Assembly: GCF_024585285.1 (NCBI RefSeq)
Contig: NZ_CP040755.1
Span: 2,604,001 to 2,668,000, forward strand
Origin: Colwellia sp. M166
Lineage (GTDB): Bacteria; Pseudomonadota; Gammaproteobacteria; Enterobacterales; Alteromonadaceae
Direction of reading: 5' to 3'
Length of the DNA stretch: 64,000 bases
The notes below the pieces were generated by a model. It worked only from the letters and a program-made list of their open reading frames with translations. It searched no databases and was not told where the DNA came from. Both the position numbers and the translations under genes were made by a program. Position 1 is the first letter of the stretch, and every line of letters begins with the position of its first letter. Shown one piece after another: positions 1-9,058 of this stretch.

Positions 1-33
1 ATCGTCCTGATTGATTTGGTTGGTTGTGGTCAT
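1..33 (-). CDS. hsdM: Start of type I restriction-modification M subunit (partial)
   Basis: Only the first 11 codons lie in the window; they read MTTTNQINQDD leftwards off the edge. This N-terminus is typical of HsdM N6-adenine DNA methyltransferases of type I restriction systems. The gene lies directly downstream of the hsdS-like gene on the same strand, as expected for an hsd operon. The call rests on a very short peptide plus context; the catalytic NPPF and AdoMet motifs are outside the window. Confidence 0.5.
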   Translation of the reverse strand, partial: MTTTNQINQDD

Positions 34-86
34 ATTTTTTAGTCCTTGTTATTAATTTTTAAATCTGTTTTGTTTTAGGCTCTCTT

Positions 87-704
87 TCAAACGCATGAGC
101 TTTCAAGTGCGTGAATAGCAATGGCTTCTAGTTGTTGCTGTCTATTTTCAATCAGCTTTTTTAATACTTTTTGCTCTCTAACAGCGCAGCGGTGAATTGC
201 AGCGAGTTGTTTTTGCTTCTCTAACTTAAGCACCTTAATGGGCACGTTCTCCAACACTTGCCTGCGAATACTTAGGTACATTGAACCTTCAGCAGTCGCT
301 TTAAAATAACGCTGTGCTGGTTGTTGGTTAAGCTGCCAGCATAAGAAATCGGGCACGATCACATCTTTAAACTCAGGTTTTAAACGCACCATAAAAAAGT
401 GTGGTGAGCAGACTGTGCGCTCTAATACCTGTTCTACTAATACGCTGTAATGTTTTGCCCCTTTAGCGACAAATAACACATCGCCATTTTGTAACCAGTC
501 GGGTTGTTTTTTCGTCTTTAATACGGTTTCAACCATAGTGTATTGGTTGATTTCACCCGTTGGCTCGGTATCCCTTACTTGAACAACATTTACATCACCA
601 TTGTCGTATTGCTTCACCGTGCCACGAAAAGGGTGGCCTAAGCGGATATCGGCAATATCACTCAGGCGCAGCTCTTCAGTAGCTTGGCGCATTTTTGCAT
701 TCAT
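87..704 (-). CDS. hsdS: Type I restriction-modification specificity subunit, single-TRD form
   Basis: The 205-residue protein looks like one half of a classical HsdS: a target-recognition domain (about residues 10-150, with the LSDIADIRLGHPFRG start seen in many TRDs) followed by one conserved helical spacer rich in Lys/Gln/Glu (about 160-200). Full-length HsdS has two TRDs and about 400 residues. Half-size subunits are known to dimerise and then specify palindromic targets, so this need not be a truncation. It is transcribed leftwards towards the hsdM start. The ATG used sits at the beginning of the conserved part. Sequence recognised unknown. Confidence 0.7.
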   Translation of the reverse strand: MNAKMRQATEELRLSDIADIRLGHPFRGTVKQYDNGDVNVVQVRDTEPTGEINQYTMVETVLKTKKQPDWLQNGDVLFVAKGAKHYSVLVEQVLERTVCSPHFFMVRLKPEFKDVIVPDFLCWQLNQQPAQRYFKATAEGSMYLSIRRQVLENVPIKVLKLEKQKQLAAIHRCAVREQKVLKKLIENRQQQLEAIAIHALESSCV

Positions 705-852
705 GAACGTTAAACCTTGGTTGTGTTCAGCAAACCGATTTGCTCAAAAAGTAAATAAACGCCAATGGGGTATGACCAACTGGCGTTACAAAATCGGAAT
801 TAATTTAATGAAAATTATTGTGGCTGACATTGTTGGCTAGGTCAATTTATTT

Positions 853-918
853 TTGCAGTAATCAAATACTGCAATTTGTTGTTGACACCTTAAATGCTCA
901 TGCGTATATTTTGCAGTA
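853..918 (+). promoter_or_regulatory. Strong promoter flanked by TTGCAGTA operator repeats
   Basis: A near-consensus sigma70 promoter is visible: TTGACA at 882-887, 17-bp spacer, TATATT at 905-910. TTGCAGTA occurs at 853-860, its inverse TACTGCAA at 867-874 just upstream of the -35, and TTGCAGTA again at 911-918 directly after the -10. Three half-sites bracketing the promoter suggest repressor control. The repressor is not identifiable here. It faces the small gene starting at 938. Confidence 0.6.
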
Positions 919-937
919 TTGTAATGGAGCATTTAAT

Positions 938-1072
938 TTGAGTGGCAATTATCCCAAAGTTGTAAAACAAACTGTAAATTTAGGCAGCCTGCCTTACGTA
1001 TCGAATGTTGATGAGGAAGGTCAACGCACTGTTGCTTTTCATGAAGATCACATTGTTGAACGTTTCCCTAGA
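938..1072 (+). pseudogene. 5' part of a small unknown gene cut by Tn3 copy 1
   Basis: The frame starts at TTG 938, eight bases after GGAG (926-929), and encodes a peptide beginning MSGNYPKVVKQTVNLG. It runs into the left inverted repeat of the Tn3 element at 1073, after ...HIVERFPR. The product is not recognised. The preceding operator-bracketed promoter suggests a regulated small protein, perhaps an antitoxin- or regulator-like gene; this is inference. A plausible 3' continuation lies beyond the transposon at 4288-4380. Confidence 0.4.
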
Positions 1073-4000
1073 GGGGTTCTAGGGATTTTCCCCTCTAAAG
1101 TAACATAAATCGCCATACTCACCATATTTAAAGGCATACAAAGGTGGGTTACTTCTCCAAAGTATGGCAAATTATGAGGTTAACAACCCCTTAAACTTAA
1201 TTTAATTCCTATGGCTATAAAAAACGAACTATCAATTCTTACCAAAGCTGAGCAGCTTGATCTATATTCTCCGCCGCTATTATCACTTGAACAACAACGA
1301 TTGTATTTTACGCCAAACGAGATCGAGTTAACAGAGTTGAAAAGTATTCGCCTAAGGAACCACCGATGCTATTTCATTGCGTTATTAGGGTATTTTAAGT
1401 CTAAGCCTGTGATTCTTTCACCTAGCTTTAACCTCATCTTTGACGATATGCAGTTTATTTCAACGCAAGTTCAAGGAGGCAAAGGGATCAGGCCTTTCAG
1501 CATTAATAAGATGCAGCGTGACCGTATATATCAAAAGAATACTGAGGTTATTAAACTATCAGAAATGGGACGAAAGTCTGCACTTTGCGCCGCTGTACGA
1601 ACATCTTGTTATGGTCGGCAAAGCTTGGCTTGAGCCTCGTTATCTATTCGATGCAGCCGCTGAATATCTAGCAACGCATAGAATTGCCATCCCTAAATAT
1701 ACTGTCTTACAAAAGCTTATCAGTCGTGTTATCCAACAGGTCAAGAAGGCGTTAAATAATAAGCTTCGTATTCATGTTTCATCTGAACTACACGGATTTC
1801 TAAATACTATTATCGATGACAAAGATGGGCTCTCCTTAAGCCAGCTTCGAGCCGGTGCAAAAAGCGTTATGGTGACAGAGCTAAAAAAAAAGAACTGACG
1901 GTGTATCATCAGTTACAGCCTTATACAAGACAGATTGATAATGCTGTTAAGGGCTTAGCCTTATCGTCTAAAAACCAACAACACTTCGGTGAAATGGTGG
2001 ATTATTATGGCAGTAAACTAAAACGCTTTAAGCGTCCACAGCAACACCTATGGTTGCTGTGTTTTCTGACTCAACGCATACGGCAAAGCCTAGAGCGATT
2101 GGCTGATGGGTTTATTCATCATATCCGTAAACAACAAGAAGCTGCGCATGCGTTTGCCCAACAGGCAGTGTTTGACTCATGGAGGTCAGCTGCAGACAAT
2201 GTCACCAAAGCCGCAGAATTACTGCATCTGTTTGTTGATGACAGTATCGACGATAATCAACCATTTGCAACGGTTAGGCAACAAGCATTAAGTGTAATGA
2301 ATAACCAAGATATAGAAACGCTATGCCTGTACTTAAAAAAGCAAAAACGCACGGTAGAAGAATATCAATGGCAATATTATGATGATCAAAACGGGTTAAT
2401 TGAGCAGTTATTAAGGCCCGTGTTTCTATGTCTTGAATGCCAAGCAGGTAAAGGCTCAGAAGCATTAGTGACCCAGCTCAAAACCACAAAAACAGAACTA
2501 TTAGCAGGTAATACATTGCAAACAATGGATAGTACACTTATCCAACAAAAACATCGTCCATGGTTAATTAACAAGGATGTTGTTCATCCACAGCGATACG
2601 AATGGTTGCTTTACCGTCAACTGGCTTCTCGGCTTAATGGTCGAATTTACTTATCAAACGTCACTAAATATCGTGCGCTAGAAGACGACTTAATTGCATC
2701 GTCAATACAGCCTGATCTATTGGCATCATCAACATTGGAAAAGCTAAAGCAGCCGATTCAGAAGCTACTGCAAGTAAAACAAATACGCTTAACAACATCC
2801 CTAGAAGATGTTGCTCGTCACATTGATAATGGTGATAACCGCAATGTGATCATGAAGAGCCGAAGTGGCACACGATGGCGACTGCCAGTTAAAGGCTCCC
2901 AATCACTTGTCAACAACCCTTTCTTTAAACAAATGATCCCCGTCAGTATTGCTGATGTGTTGCGTTATGTTGAACAAGAAACCAACTTTATGCAATGCTT
3001 CGCACACGTGCTGCCAATACAAAAACAAGTAGGCGCCAATCAGGATGATTTATTGGCTATTCTAATTGCGAATGCGACACATCGCGGCGTATATGGGATG
3101 GCACAAATATCTGATCGCAGTTATGAGCATCTAAGCACTATACAAGCTAATTATATTAGGCCTGAAACCTTGCAAGAGGCTAGTGATATCATCAATAACG
3201 CAGTAGCGGCACTCCCTATTTTCCGCCACTATCACATCCAAGAAGACGTCCTGCACGCCAGTACCGATGGGCAAAAATTTGAAACTCACCTTGAGACTTT
3301 TAAAACTCGCTACTCCTCGAAATACTTCGGCACCAACAAAGGTATTACGGCCATGACGTTAGTTGCCAATCATAGTGCGTTAAATGCCCGTATCATAGGA
3401 TCTAATGAGCATGAGTCCCATTATATTTACGACTTACTACAATCTAATACTAGTGATCTTAAGCCAGATGTCCTCTCAACCGACACCATGGTGTTAATCA
3501 TGTTAATTATGCCTTATTGGATTTATGCGGTTATAGTTTTGCGCCTAGGTATGCTCAGTTCACCAGTGTGATCAATGACCTATTTAACGTAACTGAAAGC
3601 GACGACGGAAACACGCATCTGGCGCTGAAAAAGCCGATAAAAATGAATGTGATTGAAGAAGGCTGGCAGGATATTCAGCGTATTGTGTTATCCCTTCAAG
3701 AAAAACGCACAACACAGGCATTGCTAGTACGCAAATTATCTGGTTATCCATCTAGACACCCTATATTACAAGCATTAACGGAATATAATAGGCTCATCAA
3801 AGCCCAATATTTACTTGATTATATTGATGATGCAAGTCTGCGCCAATATGTTCAACGAGCACTGAACCGAGGCGAAGCCTGGCATTTCCTCAGGCGAGCT
3901 ATTGCATCGGTCAATCGTGACCAGTTCCGTGGAAAAAACGAATCAGAAATAGTCGTCTGGAACGAGTGTGCCCGTTTGACGGCAAATGCTATTATCTACT

Positions 4001-4285
4001 TTAACTCGATGATCCTAAGTCATCTATTACTGCACTTTGAAGAAGTTGGTGACGAGGAAAAAGCAGCAATAACTCGACAAGTATCACCCGTTGCATGGCA
4101 GAACATTAATCTGAGCGGCACTTATCAGTTCGCTAGTAACCGCAAACTACCTGATTTACAGGAAATAACTAGGCCTATTGTTGAAAATGAAGTCTAAAAT
4201 GAAAGGTAACCCAGCTCCACAAGCCATTAACTGCGAGGGTTGTGGCGATTTATGTTACTTTAGAGGGGAAAATCCCTAGAACCCC
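1073..4285 (+). mobile_element. Tn3-family transposon, copy 1 (transposase only)
   Basis: The 3.2-kb element is bounded by perfect 43-bp inverted repeats (1073-1115 and 4243-4285) that begin GGGGTTCTAGGG, the GGGG start being typical of the Tn3 family. It holds only tnpA, with no resolvase and no cargo, so it is an IS-like Tn3 member of the kind seen in Shewanella and relatives. Five-base flanks differ (CTAGA left, ATGAG right), so no target duplication remains and an adjacent rearrangement is likely. A second copy starts at 30336 in the same orientation. Confidence 0.9.
1211..4197 (+). pseudogene. tnpA: Tn3-family transposase, three frame-changing indels
   Basis: Replicative DDE transposase of about 995 residues. 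Comparison with copy 2 shows three indels here: one extra A near 1535 (A4 instead of A3), two extra A near 1883 (A9 instead of A7), and one missing C at 3485-3487 (ACACCATGG instead of ACACCCATGG). The first two together restore frame after about 115 codons; the third shifts frame exactly in the conserved DTHG motif holding the second catalytic Asp. The C-terminal part with the RGEAWHFLRR motif (catalytic Glu) is intact in the shifted frame. All three changes lie in homopolymers, so decay and sequencing error are both possible. Confidence 0.85.
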
Positions 4286-4287
4286 AT

Positions 4288-4380
4288 GAGGTATGGGCGA
4301 AAGAAAAAGCGCATTTACCCCTCACTAAGTCAGTGATTGAAGCCATCGAAATGCACTTACGAAGTATACCGCTACGCTAA
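4288..4380 (+). pseudogene. Possible 3' remainder of the gene split by Tn3 copy 1
   Basis: An open frame directly after the right transposon end reads EVWAKEKAHLPL... and stops at TAA 4378-4380. Joined to the 938-1072 segment it gives a plausible uninterrupted small protein of about 75 residues (..IVERFPR-EVWAKEK..). Because the 5-bp flanks do not match, a few bases have changed or been lost at the junction, and the two pieces may not come from one gene. Confidence 0.3.
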
Positions 4381-4434
4381 ATTCCTAGTAGCTAGAGCGT
4401 GCATATCGATAAAGATGGTTTAACTTAATGCGAT

Positions 4435-4496
4435 TTTACGGCGCTTTTCGCCGTAAACTGGAAATTTGGTAAACTGCACAATGATACCGGTGTCAT
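4435..4496. promoter_or_regulatory. Hairpin and dyad upstream of xis
   Basis: TTTACGGCG (4435-4443) and CGCCGTAAA (4449-4457) form a perfect 9-bp inverted repeat with a 5-base loop; ATGATACCGGTGTCAT (4481-4496) is a near-perfect 16-bp dyad. Both lie between the transposon end and xis, where the attachment site or the xis control region of an SXT-type element would be expected. I could not recognise prfC sequence here, so an attL call is not made. Confidence 0.4.
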
Positions 4497-4596
4497 GATA
4501 AGGCTGATCTTCTGAACAAATCATGCATCTTTCTGACCATCAACAAGTGATGAATCAGGCGATGATAGCTTTACATTGATTTTCAGGAGAATGCAG

Positions 4597-4791
4597 ATGA
4601 CAGCAGTAGCGCACCAGGTAACCCCTTTTCTAACATCTTACGAAGTGATGGCTCGTTACCACATTAGCTATACGACGCTCTGGCGAAGAATAAAAGATGG
4701 CAGCTTGCCGCAACCTCGTATCAACCGAAATACACGAAACAAGCTGTGGCACATTGAAGATTTGGAGGAGTATGAGAAGAAAGAGGACTGA
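4597..4791 (+). CDS. xis: Excisionase / AlpA-type MerR-like HTH protein
   Basis: The 64-residue protein has a single winged-helix DNA-binding domain of AlpA/Xis type (LTSYEVMARYHISYTTLWRR, then RINRNTRNKLW and an IEDLEEYE tail). ATG 4597 is chosen because AGGAG lies seven bases upstream; an in-frame ATG at 4591 is too close to it. It converges with the integrase gene, ending 16 bases from the int stop, the arrangement of xis and int in SXT/R391 elements. Expected role: directing the integrase towards excision. Confidence 0.75.
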   Translation: MTAVAHQVTPFLTSYEVMARYHISYTTLWRRIKDGSLPQPRINRNTRNKLWHIEDLEEYEKKED

Positions 4792-4807
4792 GCCTCTTTC
4801 TTTTATT

Positions 4808-6049
4808 TTATTGTCCGAAACGCCAGTTGAATGGAAAGCCTGTCGGCTCAATGATGGTTTCTAGTTGTTGATACCAAACGTCGTAAGCATGACGCATTTC
4901 ATCCAGGTACTGATATTGGTTGTAGATAGCATCCAACCCTTTTTTGCTGTGGCCAATCATCAACTCGGCAACTTCTTGCGTGGTGATGGCTGACATTCGC
5001 GTTCGCATCGTTCTGCGAAGATCATGTATAGACCAGTGTTCCATCTCAATACCAAGCGATCTGCGAGCCCAGATTTTCACATTGTTAGGAATAGTGGTAT
5101 CAAAGCCATTTGTGGCAAGCTCTTCTTGTCCGTTCGCGGGAAACAAGTAAGTTGATTTGCTCATCTGCATCGCCAGTTCAATCAGCTCGATAGCTGGTTT
5201 GATTAATGGCCGCATGATCGGCGCTCCAATTTTCTCACCTTGTTTGCGGATCTCTATGGGCACTGTCCACATTGCAGATTGCAAGTCAAAGTGATGCTTT
5301 TCAGCTTGAATGAGTTCTCCCTTACGGCCTCCCAATAACAGAAGCAATTTTATGTAGATGCGGTTCTTCTCAGTAATTTTTGACTCATGCAAATAGCGCC
5401 AAAGTATCCTGATCTCGTTGTCATTTAGCACCTGAGTTCGTTTGCCTTTCTTACCGCCAACCTTCTTTGCTGTGATCCCAGCAGCAGCGTTAATTTCCAA
5501 AATTTGTTCATCAATCAGCCAGTCATAGAACTTATGCAGTACAGACACTAGGCGCTCTGTGTTTGAAGGGGACGACTCCGAAACCTCACGAAGACAGTTT
5601 CGCAAGGACAATTCATTGATGTCAGTTAATGGGTACTTGCCAAGTCGGGGCAGCAAATATATTTCACTGCTGCGTTTTTGGAAGTGCCACGTTTTCTCCT
5701 TTAGCCCTTGCTTACCGGCAGAGTCTATCCAGTCTCGAAAAATCGATTCGAAGCTTTGGTTGGCAGAATACTTGGCCCGTTCCTGCTGTAGGTAGAGCTT
5801 GGGATTTCTGCCCTGATCAAGTACTGACCTTAACCTATCCAGCTCATTCCTGGCTTCAGCAAGCTTCATAAGTGGGTAAGTACCTATGTCTACCCGCTGT
5901 TGCTTGCCATCGAAACGATAACGAAACTGAAAAACAATTTTGCCCTTGGGCGATACCCGAGCACTTAGCCCATCTCGGTCGGCTTTTACTACGGTTTCTT
6001 TTGCTTCTTTACTTAACCTGGCATCGAGCCAGCTAACTGATAACGCCAT
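4808..6049 (-). CDS. int: SXT/R391-type tyrosine integrase
   Basis: The 413-residue protein has the P4-type layout: N-terminal DUF4102-like domain (residues 1-90), core-binding domain, and a C-terminal catalytic domain with LLLGGRKGEL (box I Arg), HDLRRTMRT (box II HxxR), GHS and the nucleophile Tyr in AIYNQYQYL. Length and N-terminus (MALSVSWLDARLSKEAKE) match the integrase of SXT/R391 ICEs, which integrates at prfC. It is the last gene of an apparent srpM-srpR-int transcription unit, starting one base after the srpR stop. It appears intact. Confidence 0.85.
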   Translation of the reverse strand: MALSVSWLDARLSKEAKETVVKADRDGLSARVSPKGKIVFQFRYRFDGKQQRVDIGTYPLMKLAEARNELDRLRSVLDQGRNPKLYLQQERAKYSANQSFESIFRDWIDSAGKQGLKEKTWHFQKRSSEIYLLPRLGKYPLTDINELSLRNCLREVSESSPSNTERLVSVLHKFYDWLIDEQILEINAAAGITAKKVGGKKGKRTQVLNDNEIRILWRYLHESKITEKNRIYIKLLLLLGGRKGELIQAEKHHFDLQSAMWTVPIEIRKQGEKIGAPIMRPLIKPAIELIELAMQMSKSTYLFPANGQEELATNGFDTTIPNNVKIWARRSLGIEMEHWSIHDLRRTMRTRMSAITTQEVAELMIGHSKKGLDAIYNQYQYLDEMRHAYDVWYQQLETIIEPTGFPFNWRFGQ

Positions 6050-6050
6050 G

Positions 6051-6326
6051 TTATAAGCCCAGCCCTAGTTTTGATTTTAATGATTGTTTACGTGATTCTG
6101 CTTTGGGTTCTGGCGCTGTACTCATGGAAGTAACTTCACCATCTGGTGCATGGCCATCCACCGGTGCAGATGTCGTTGATAGATTGGGTTGGCTCATTTG
6201 AATTAAGCCAAAGGTGGCCAGCATCCTCAGACGCTCAGCGCGTTCCCGTGGCGGCGTCTTTTCTAATTCTTTGAGTAGTTCTGGGTGGCTCCCTGGGGGG
6301 ATGTTGACGACAACTCTCATGATCAT
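6051..6326 (-). CDS. srpR: SrpR-like partition adaptor / DNA-binding protein
   Basis: A 91-residue protein that overlaps the stop of the ParM-like gene by four bases (ATGA) and precedes int. The N-terminal half (RVVVNIPPGSHPELLKELE) fits a small ribbon-helix-helix-like DNA-binding domain; the C-terminal half is low complexity (Ser/Pro/Thr/Lys). In SXT this position is occupied by the ParR-type partner of the SrpMRC active partition system. The assignment rests mainly on position and size. Confidence 0.6.
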   Translation of the reverse strand: MIMRVVVNIPPGSHPELLKELEKTPPRERAERLRMLATFGLIQMSQPNLSTTSAPVDGHAPDGEVTSMSTAPEPKAESRKQSLKSKLGLGL

Positions 6327-7297
6327 GCCCCATAAAACCAGAAGCCTCGGACGTTCGCCAAAACAGACTGTTCCGGCACGATGATCTTGCTTCGTGAAAA
6401 AATCTCCTTGGCCGCTTCCTTATAAGCCAAGGCTCCACCTCCGGCGATCAATACCAAGTCTGCATTGATGCTTTCGTCACGCATGGATTGGCGCATGGCT
6501 GTAAGAGCAACAGGCGCTACCTTTTTCATGGCAGCATTCAGATAAGGTGAAATATCGACTTTTTCACCAAATAGCAGCACCTGCAAGTCGCCGGTTCTCA
6601 TGGCTTTTTCAAGTCGATCCATTCCGACTTTGGCACCGTGATCTTCCGAAATCAGCTTATCAATGGTTTCCAGTAGCACGGACATTGCCTGAAGACTGGT
6701 TCCTGATGAGCTGTAGCGAATTTCTCCGGCCTCAAGGGCAACCCAATCAACAGAAAAGAAGCCTGGATCGATGACAACGACACGACCTTCTTCAATCAAG
6801 CCCAAATCACCACCTGTTTGAACCAGATCCATATAGGCACCGGCAGGCTGCGGCAGCACTTTGACGTCATGAACTGTGATGCTGCGCTTAGGCGTCACTT
6901 GATGGACACTTTTTAAACGCTGCACAAGGTCAGACTTACGTTGTGGTTCATGAAACTGGGAAACCGGTAATCCAGTGACAACCAAATCGATGGATTCTGT
7001 TTCAGCCATTAACAATGCGGCATGAAAAAGCGCCTTATAGGTTTTTGTGGTGGGATATTCCGGGTGAAGCTCTCGTTCCCAGCCTTGAAGGCGTCCAGCA
7101 GGCACACCTGCCGCCCAACGCTCATTATCGACAGACACATACAAACAAGTTTCATCATCGCCTCCACCGATACGCTCCGGCATACGATCCGCAGGACCGG
7201 CACCCGCAGGCAGAATAATGGTTTTCGGTTCACTGCCTGATTGGCCAATGGCCAGCTTCAGGTTTGAGTAACCGATATCTACGCCTAGTACAAACAT
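6323..7297 (-). CDS. srpM: ParM-like actin-family plasmid/ICE segregation ATPase
   Basis: The 324-residue protein has the actin/HSP70 fold signatures: phosphate-1 loop GVDIGYSNLK at the N-terminus, phosphate-2 region VVVIDPGFFSVD, and adenosine motif VLIAGGGALAYK. It corresponds to the ParM-type filament protein of the SXT/R391 srpMRC system that stabilises the excised circle. ATG 7297 is preferred over an upstream in-frame codon because AGGAGATAAGT lies directly before it. It is followed by srpR and int on the same strand. It looks intact. Confidence 0.75.
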   Translation of the reverse strand: MFVLGVDIGYSNLKLAIGQSGSEPKTIILPAGAGPADRMPERIGGGDDETCLYVSVDNERWAAGVPAGRLQGWERELHPEYPTTKTYKALFHAALLMAETESIDLVVTGLPVSQFHEPQRKSDLVQRLKSVHQVTPKRSITVHDVKVLPQPAGAYMDLVQTGGDLGLIEEGRVVVIDPGFFSVDWVALEAGEIRYSSSGTSLQAMSVLLETIDKLISEDHGAKVGMDRLEKAMRTGDLQVLLFGEKVDISPYLNAAMKKVAPVALTAMRQSMRDESINADLVLIAGGGALAYKEAAKEIFSRSKIIVPEQSVLANVRGFWFYGA

Positions 7298-7318
7298 ACT
7301 TATCTCCTGTGCACTCAA

Positions 7319-7761
7319 AGTGCTCTAACAGTTTTCAATCAACCGCACTGGTCACGCTTGGGCTTTTCCAAGTGCTCTGGCGGTTCACTCAAATGTCATT
7401 ATCAGGATTCGGTGCACTGGCGGTGGGCAGAAAGGTGACAAATCCTTTCATCTATCTGCCTATTGCATTTTCGCAAAAGTATGAGAATAGGCTCTGTTTG
7501 GCGGCGGATAACCTAGCCAAAAAAATCGAGACGCCAAACGTTGTTTGCATTCTGGCCTGAACTTGCCAAACGGTTTGTATTTTCATGGCAATACGTCTTT
7601 TTAGGCGTTTTTAAGTGAAATCGGCCTGTATCCCTTGTCAGGTATGGGATTGCGCGAGTTGATTTATATCGAGACGCCAAACAGTGATTGTTACGGCAGT
7701 TTTACGTTTGGCGTTTCGATCCAAAAGCCAAACGGATAGTGGTTTTGGCTTTTGGGGTTAA
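7319..7761. other. Repeat-rich oriT / centromere-like intergenic region
   Basis: This non-coding stretch separates srpM and mobI, the place where SXT/R391 elements carry oriT. ATCGARACGCCAAAC occurs three times: 7525-7539, 7668-7682 and inverted at 7706-7720. Several further GCCAAAC/GTTTGGC words occur between 7500 and 7745. Near srpM a second family appears: AGTGCTCTGGCGGT (about 7368-7383) and GGTGCACTGGCGGT (about 7411-7424), with the partly related AGTGCTCT and ACCGCACTGG at 7318-7350, which could be the parC-like site bound by SrpR. Function is inferred from position. Confidence 0.55.
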
Positions 7762-8205
7762 TTGGATGGGGAAATTGGTTTGGTAGAAATCGTCAATGAA
7801 CAATGGAAAGCAGAGGTATCAGATTTACTTCAGCAAGAAACGGACAGGCTAAAAGCACTGGCACGAACTGAAGTTGATGACTTTTGGGTTACCCATTACA
7901 AGGTTCGCGAGAATGCGCCCTTTAAAGATTGGGGGCTGCTTGGTGTCCGTATCAGAGACTTTAAGTATGGCTTTGGCATTGAGTGGTACATCAACAGTTT
8001 TCACGGTCAACGAGGCAAACGCGTGGTCTTTAGCAAGGGGCTGCGTATTTCAAAGACGAAGCTGAGATACGCATTTTTGGACTGCCAAGGTTTGGCCAAA
8101 GAATGGGAGCTAGCGCTGGCCATGGAGAAAGAAGAATTCTTCAGTGATATTCGACGCCAGGTTGATAAGCTCAACATGTTGCGTCGCAAAGTGAATGCCT
8201 ATTGA
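7762..8205 (+). CDS. mobI: MobI(A/C)-type conjugative mobilisation protein
   Basis: The 147-residue protein matches in size, sequence style and location the MobI accessory protein of SXT/R391 and IncA/C elements, which binds near oriT and is needed to start DNA transfer. It has no catalytic relaxase motif, as expected. TTG 7762 follows a GGGG stretch; TTG 7780 is an alternative start. Genes that normally follow in SXT (rumBA, tra) are absent and an IS4 remnant comes next, so mobI marks the edge of the ICE-derived segment. Confidence 0.7.
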   Translation: MDGEIGLVEIVNEQWKAEVSDLLQQETDRLKALARTEVDDFWVTHYKVRENAPFKDWGLLGVRIRDFKYGFGIEWYINSFHGQRGKRVVFSKGLRISKTKLRYAFLDCQGLAKEWELALAMEKEEFFSDIRRQVDKLNMLRRKVNAY

Positions 8206-8242
8206 GTTAACTGCGCTATTTCACTCGCGGTAACTGGTCTGT

Positions 8243-8875
8243 TTGTTGCCTGCTAAGAAAGGGGTTAAATACATCCTTCTGGACGATGAGGAGAGCGACG
8301 ACATGTTGGTAGAAATGAACGTCTCACCACAGGCACGCAAGAAAAATCCTAACCTACCTGAAAAATGGCAAGTCAGAGCCGTTACATATCAAGTACAAGG
8401 TAAGCACAAAACCGTGTTTACGTCTTTGCCGAGGGAAGAGTACGACGGAGAATTGGTCGCTGAGCTTTACCATGAGAGATGGTAAATTGAGTTGGGGTAT
8501 CGAGACATAAAAAGTTCGATGCAACACAACGCTTTAGTACTGAGGAGTAAGACGGTGGAGCTTGTCTATCAAGAACTATGGGGGGCTTTTACTTGGTTAT
8601 AACTTGGTGAGACGAGAGGCCAGTCAAGCGACAGTAGAGCATGGTCGAATGCCCAATGAAATCAGTTTTAAGTACGCTTGTCAGTTTATCGCGAGTCAAC
8701 AAAGGTCATGTGCAAAGAGGTGTCTCCCGGTAATACGGCAAAGCGTCTAAAAAGTCTGCGAGGAGACTTATCCATCCTTTTTATAGACAAACGCCCTAAG
8801 CCAAATAGGCCTAGGGCGGTAAAAATATCAAAGACCCGATATCCAGTTAATCGCAAGGCAGCTCCGCTTAAGTGA
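8243..8875 (+). pseudogene. IS4-family transposase remnant
   Basis: The frame-corrected translation resembles the C-terminal half of IS4-type transposases, including the YREK-like region YHERW-(stop)-IELGYRDIKSSMQ where the catalytic Glu sits. A TGG-TAA stop (about 8480-8485) interrupts the motif and a frameshift follows near 8560-8580. The remaining tail (LLLGYNLVRREAS... to KTRYPVNRKAAPLK) is in a third frame. The N-terminal half is missing. It lies between mobI and the metal island and may mark the junction created when the ICE backbone was lost. Confidence 0.7.
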
Positions 8876-8991
8876 ACTACATTGCAGCAAAAAGCTGGGT
8901 TTTATCGATACTCTGACACATGAACATGTGTTCATGTAAAGGATTTTATGACGATTTCTTCCACGGTATCGGCATGTTCAAAATAATGCGC

Positions 8992-9022
8992 TTGACCTTC
9001 CCACGATGGTAAGCCTTAAGGT
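8992..9022 (+). promoter_or_regulatory. CueR/GolS-type promoter of the Cu/Au ATPase gene
   Basis: TTGACC (8992-8997) and TAAGGT (9017-9022) are separated by 19 bp, the over-long spacing characteristic of MerR-family targets. The spacer contains ACCTTCC near its left end and GGTAAG towards the right, a partial dyad like those of copA and golT promoters. It lies 36 bases upstream of the ATPase ATG. Activation by a CueR/GolS-type regulator on Cu(I), Ag(I) or Au(I) is expected. Confidence 0.75.
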
Positions 9023-9058
9023 TGTTCTTTATCTGAACATAACGATGAGAAATACATC

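Noticed and set aside
601..840. 79-codon open frame opposite hsdS
   Set aside because: It overlaps the hsdS start on the other strand, has no ribosome site and no recognisable domain.
4286..4596. Possible attL in prfC for the SXT-type integrase
   Set aside because: No recognisable prfC 5' coding sequence on either strand, so the attachment site cannot be placed.
7264..7560. 98-codon frame in the srpM-mobI interval
   Set aside because: It begins inside srpM on the opposite strand and covers the repeat-rich oriT-like DNA; the composition is not protein-like.
7500..7745. CRISPR-like repeats
   Set aside because: Three 15-bp words in mixed orientation with unequal spacing and no cas genes; better read as protein-binding sites.
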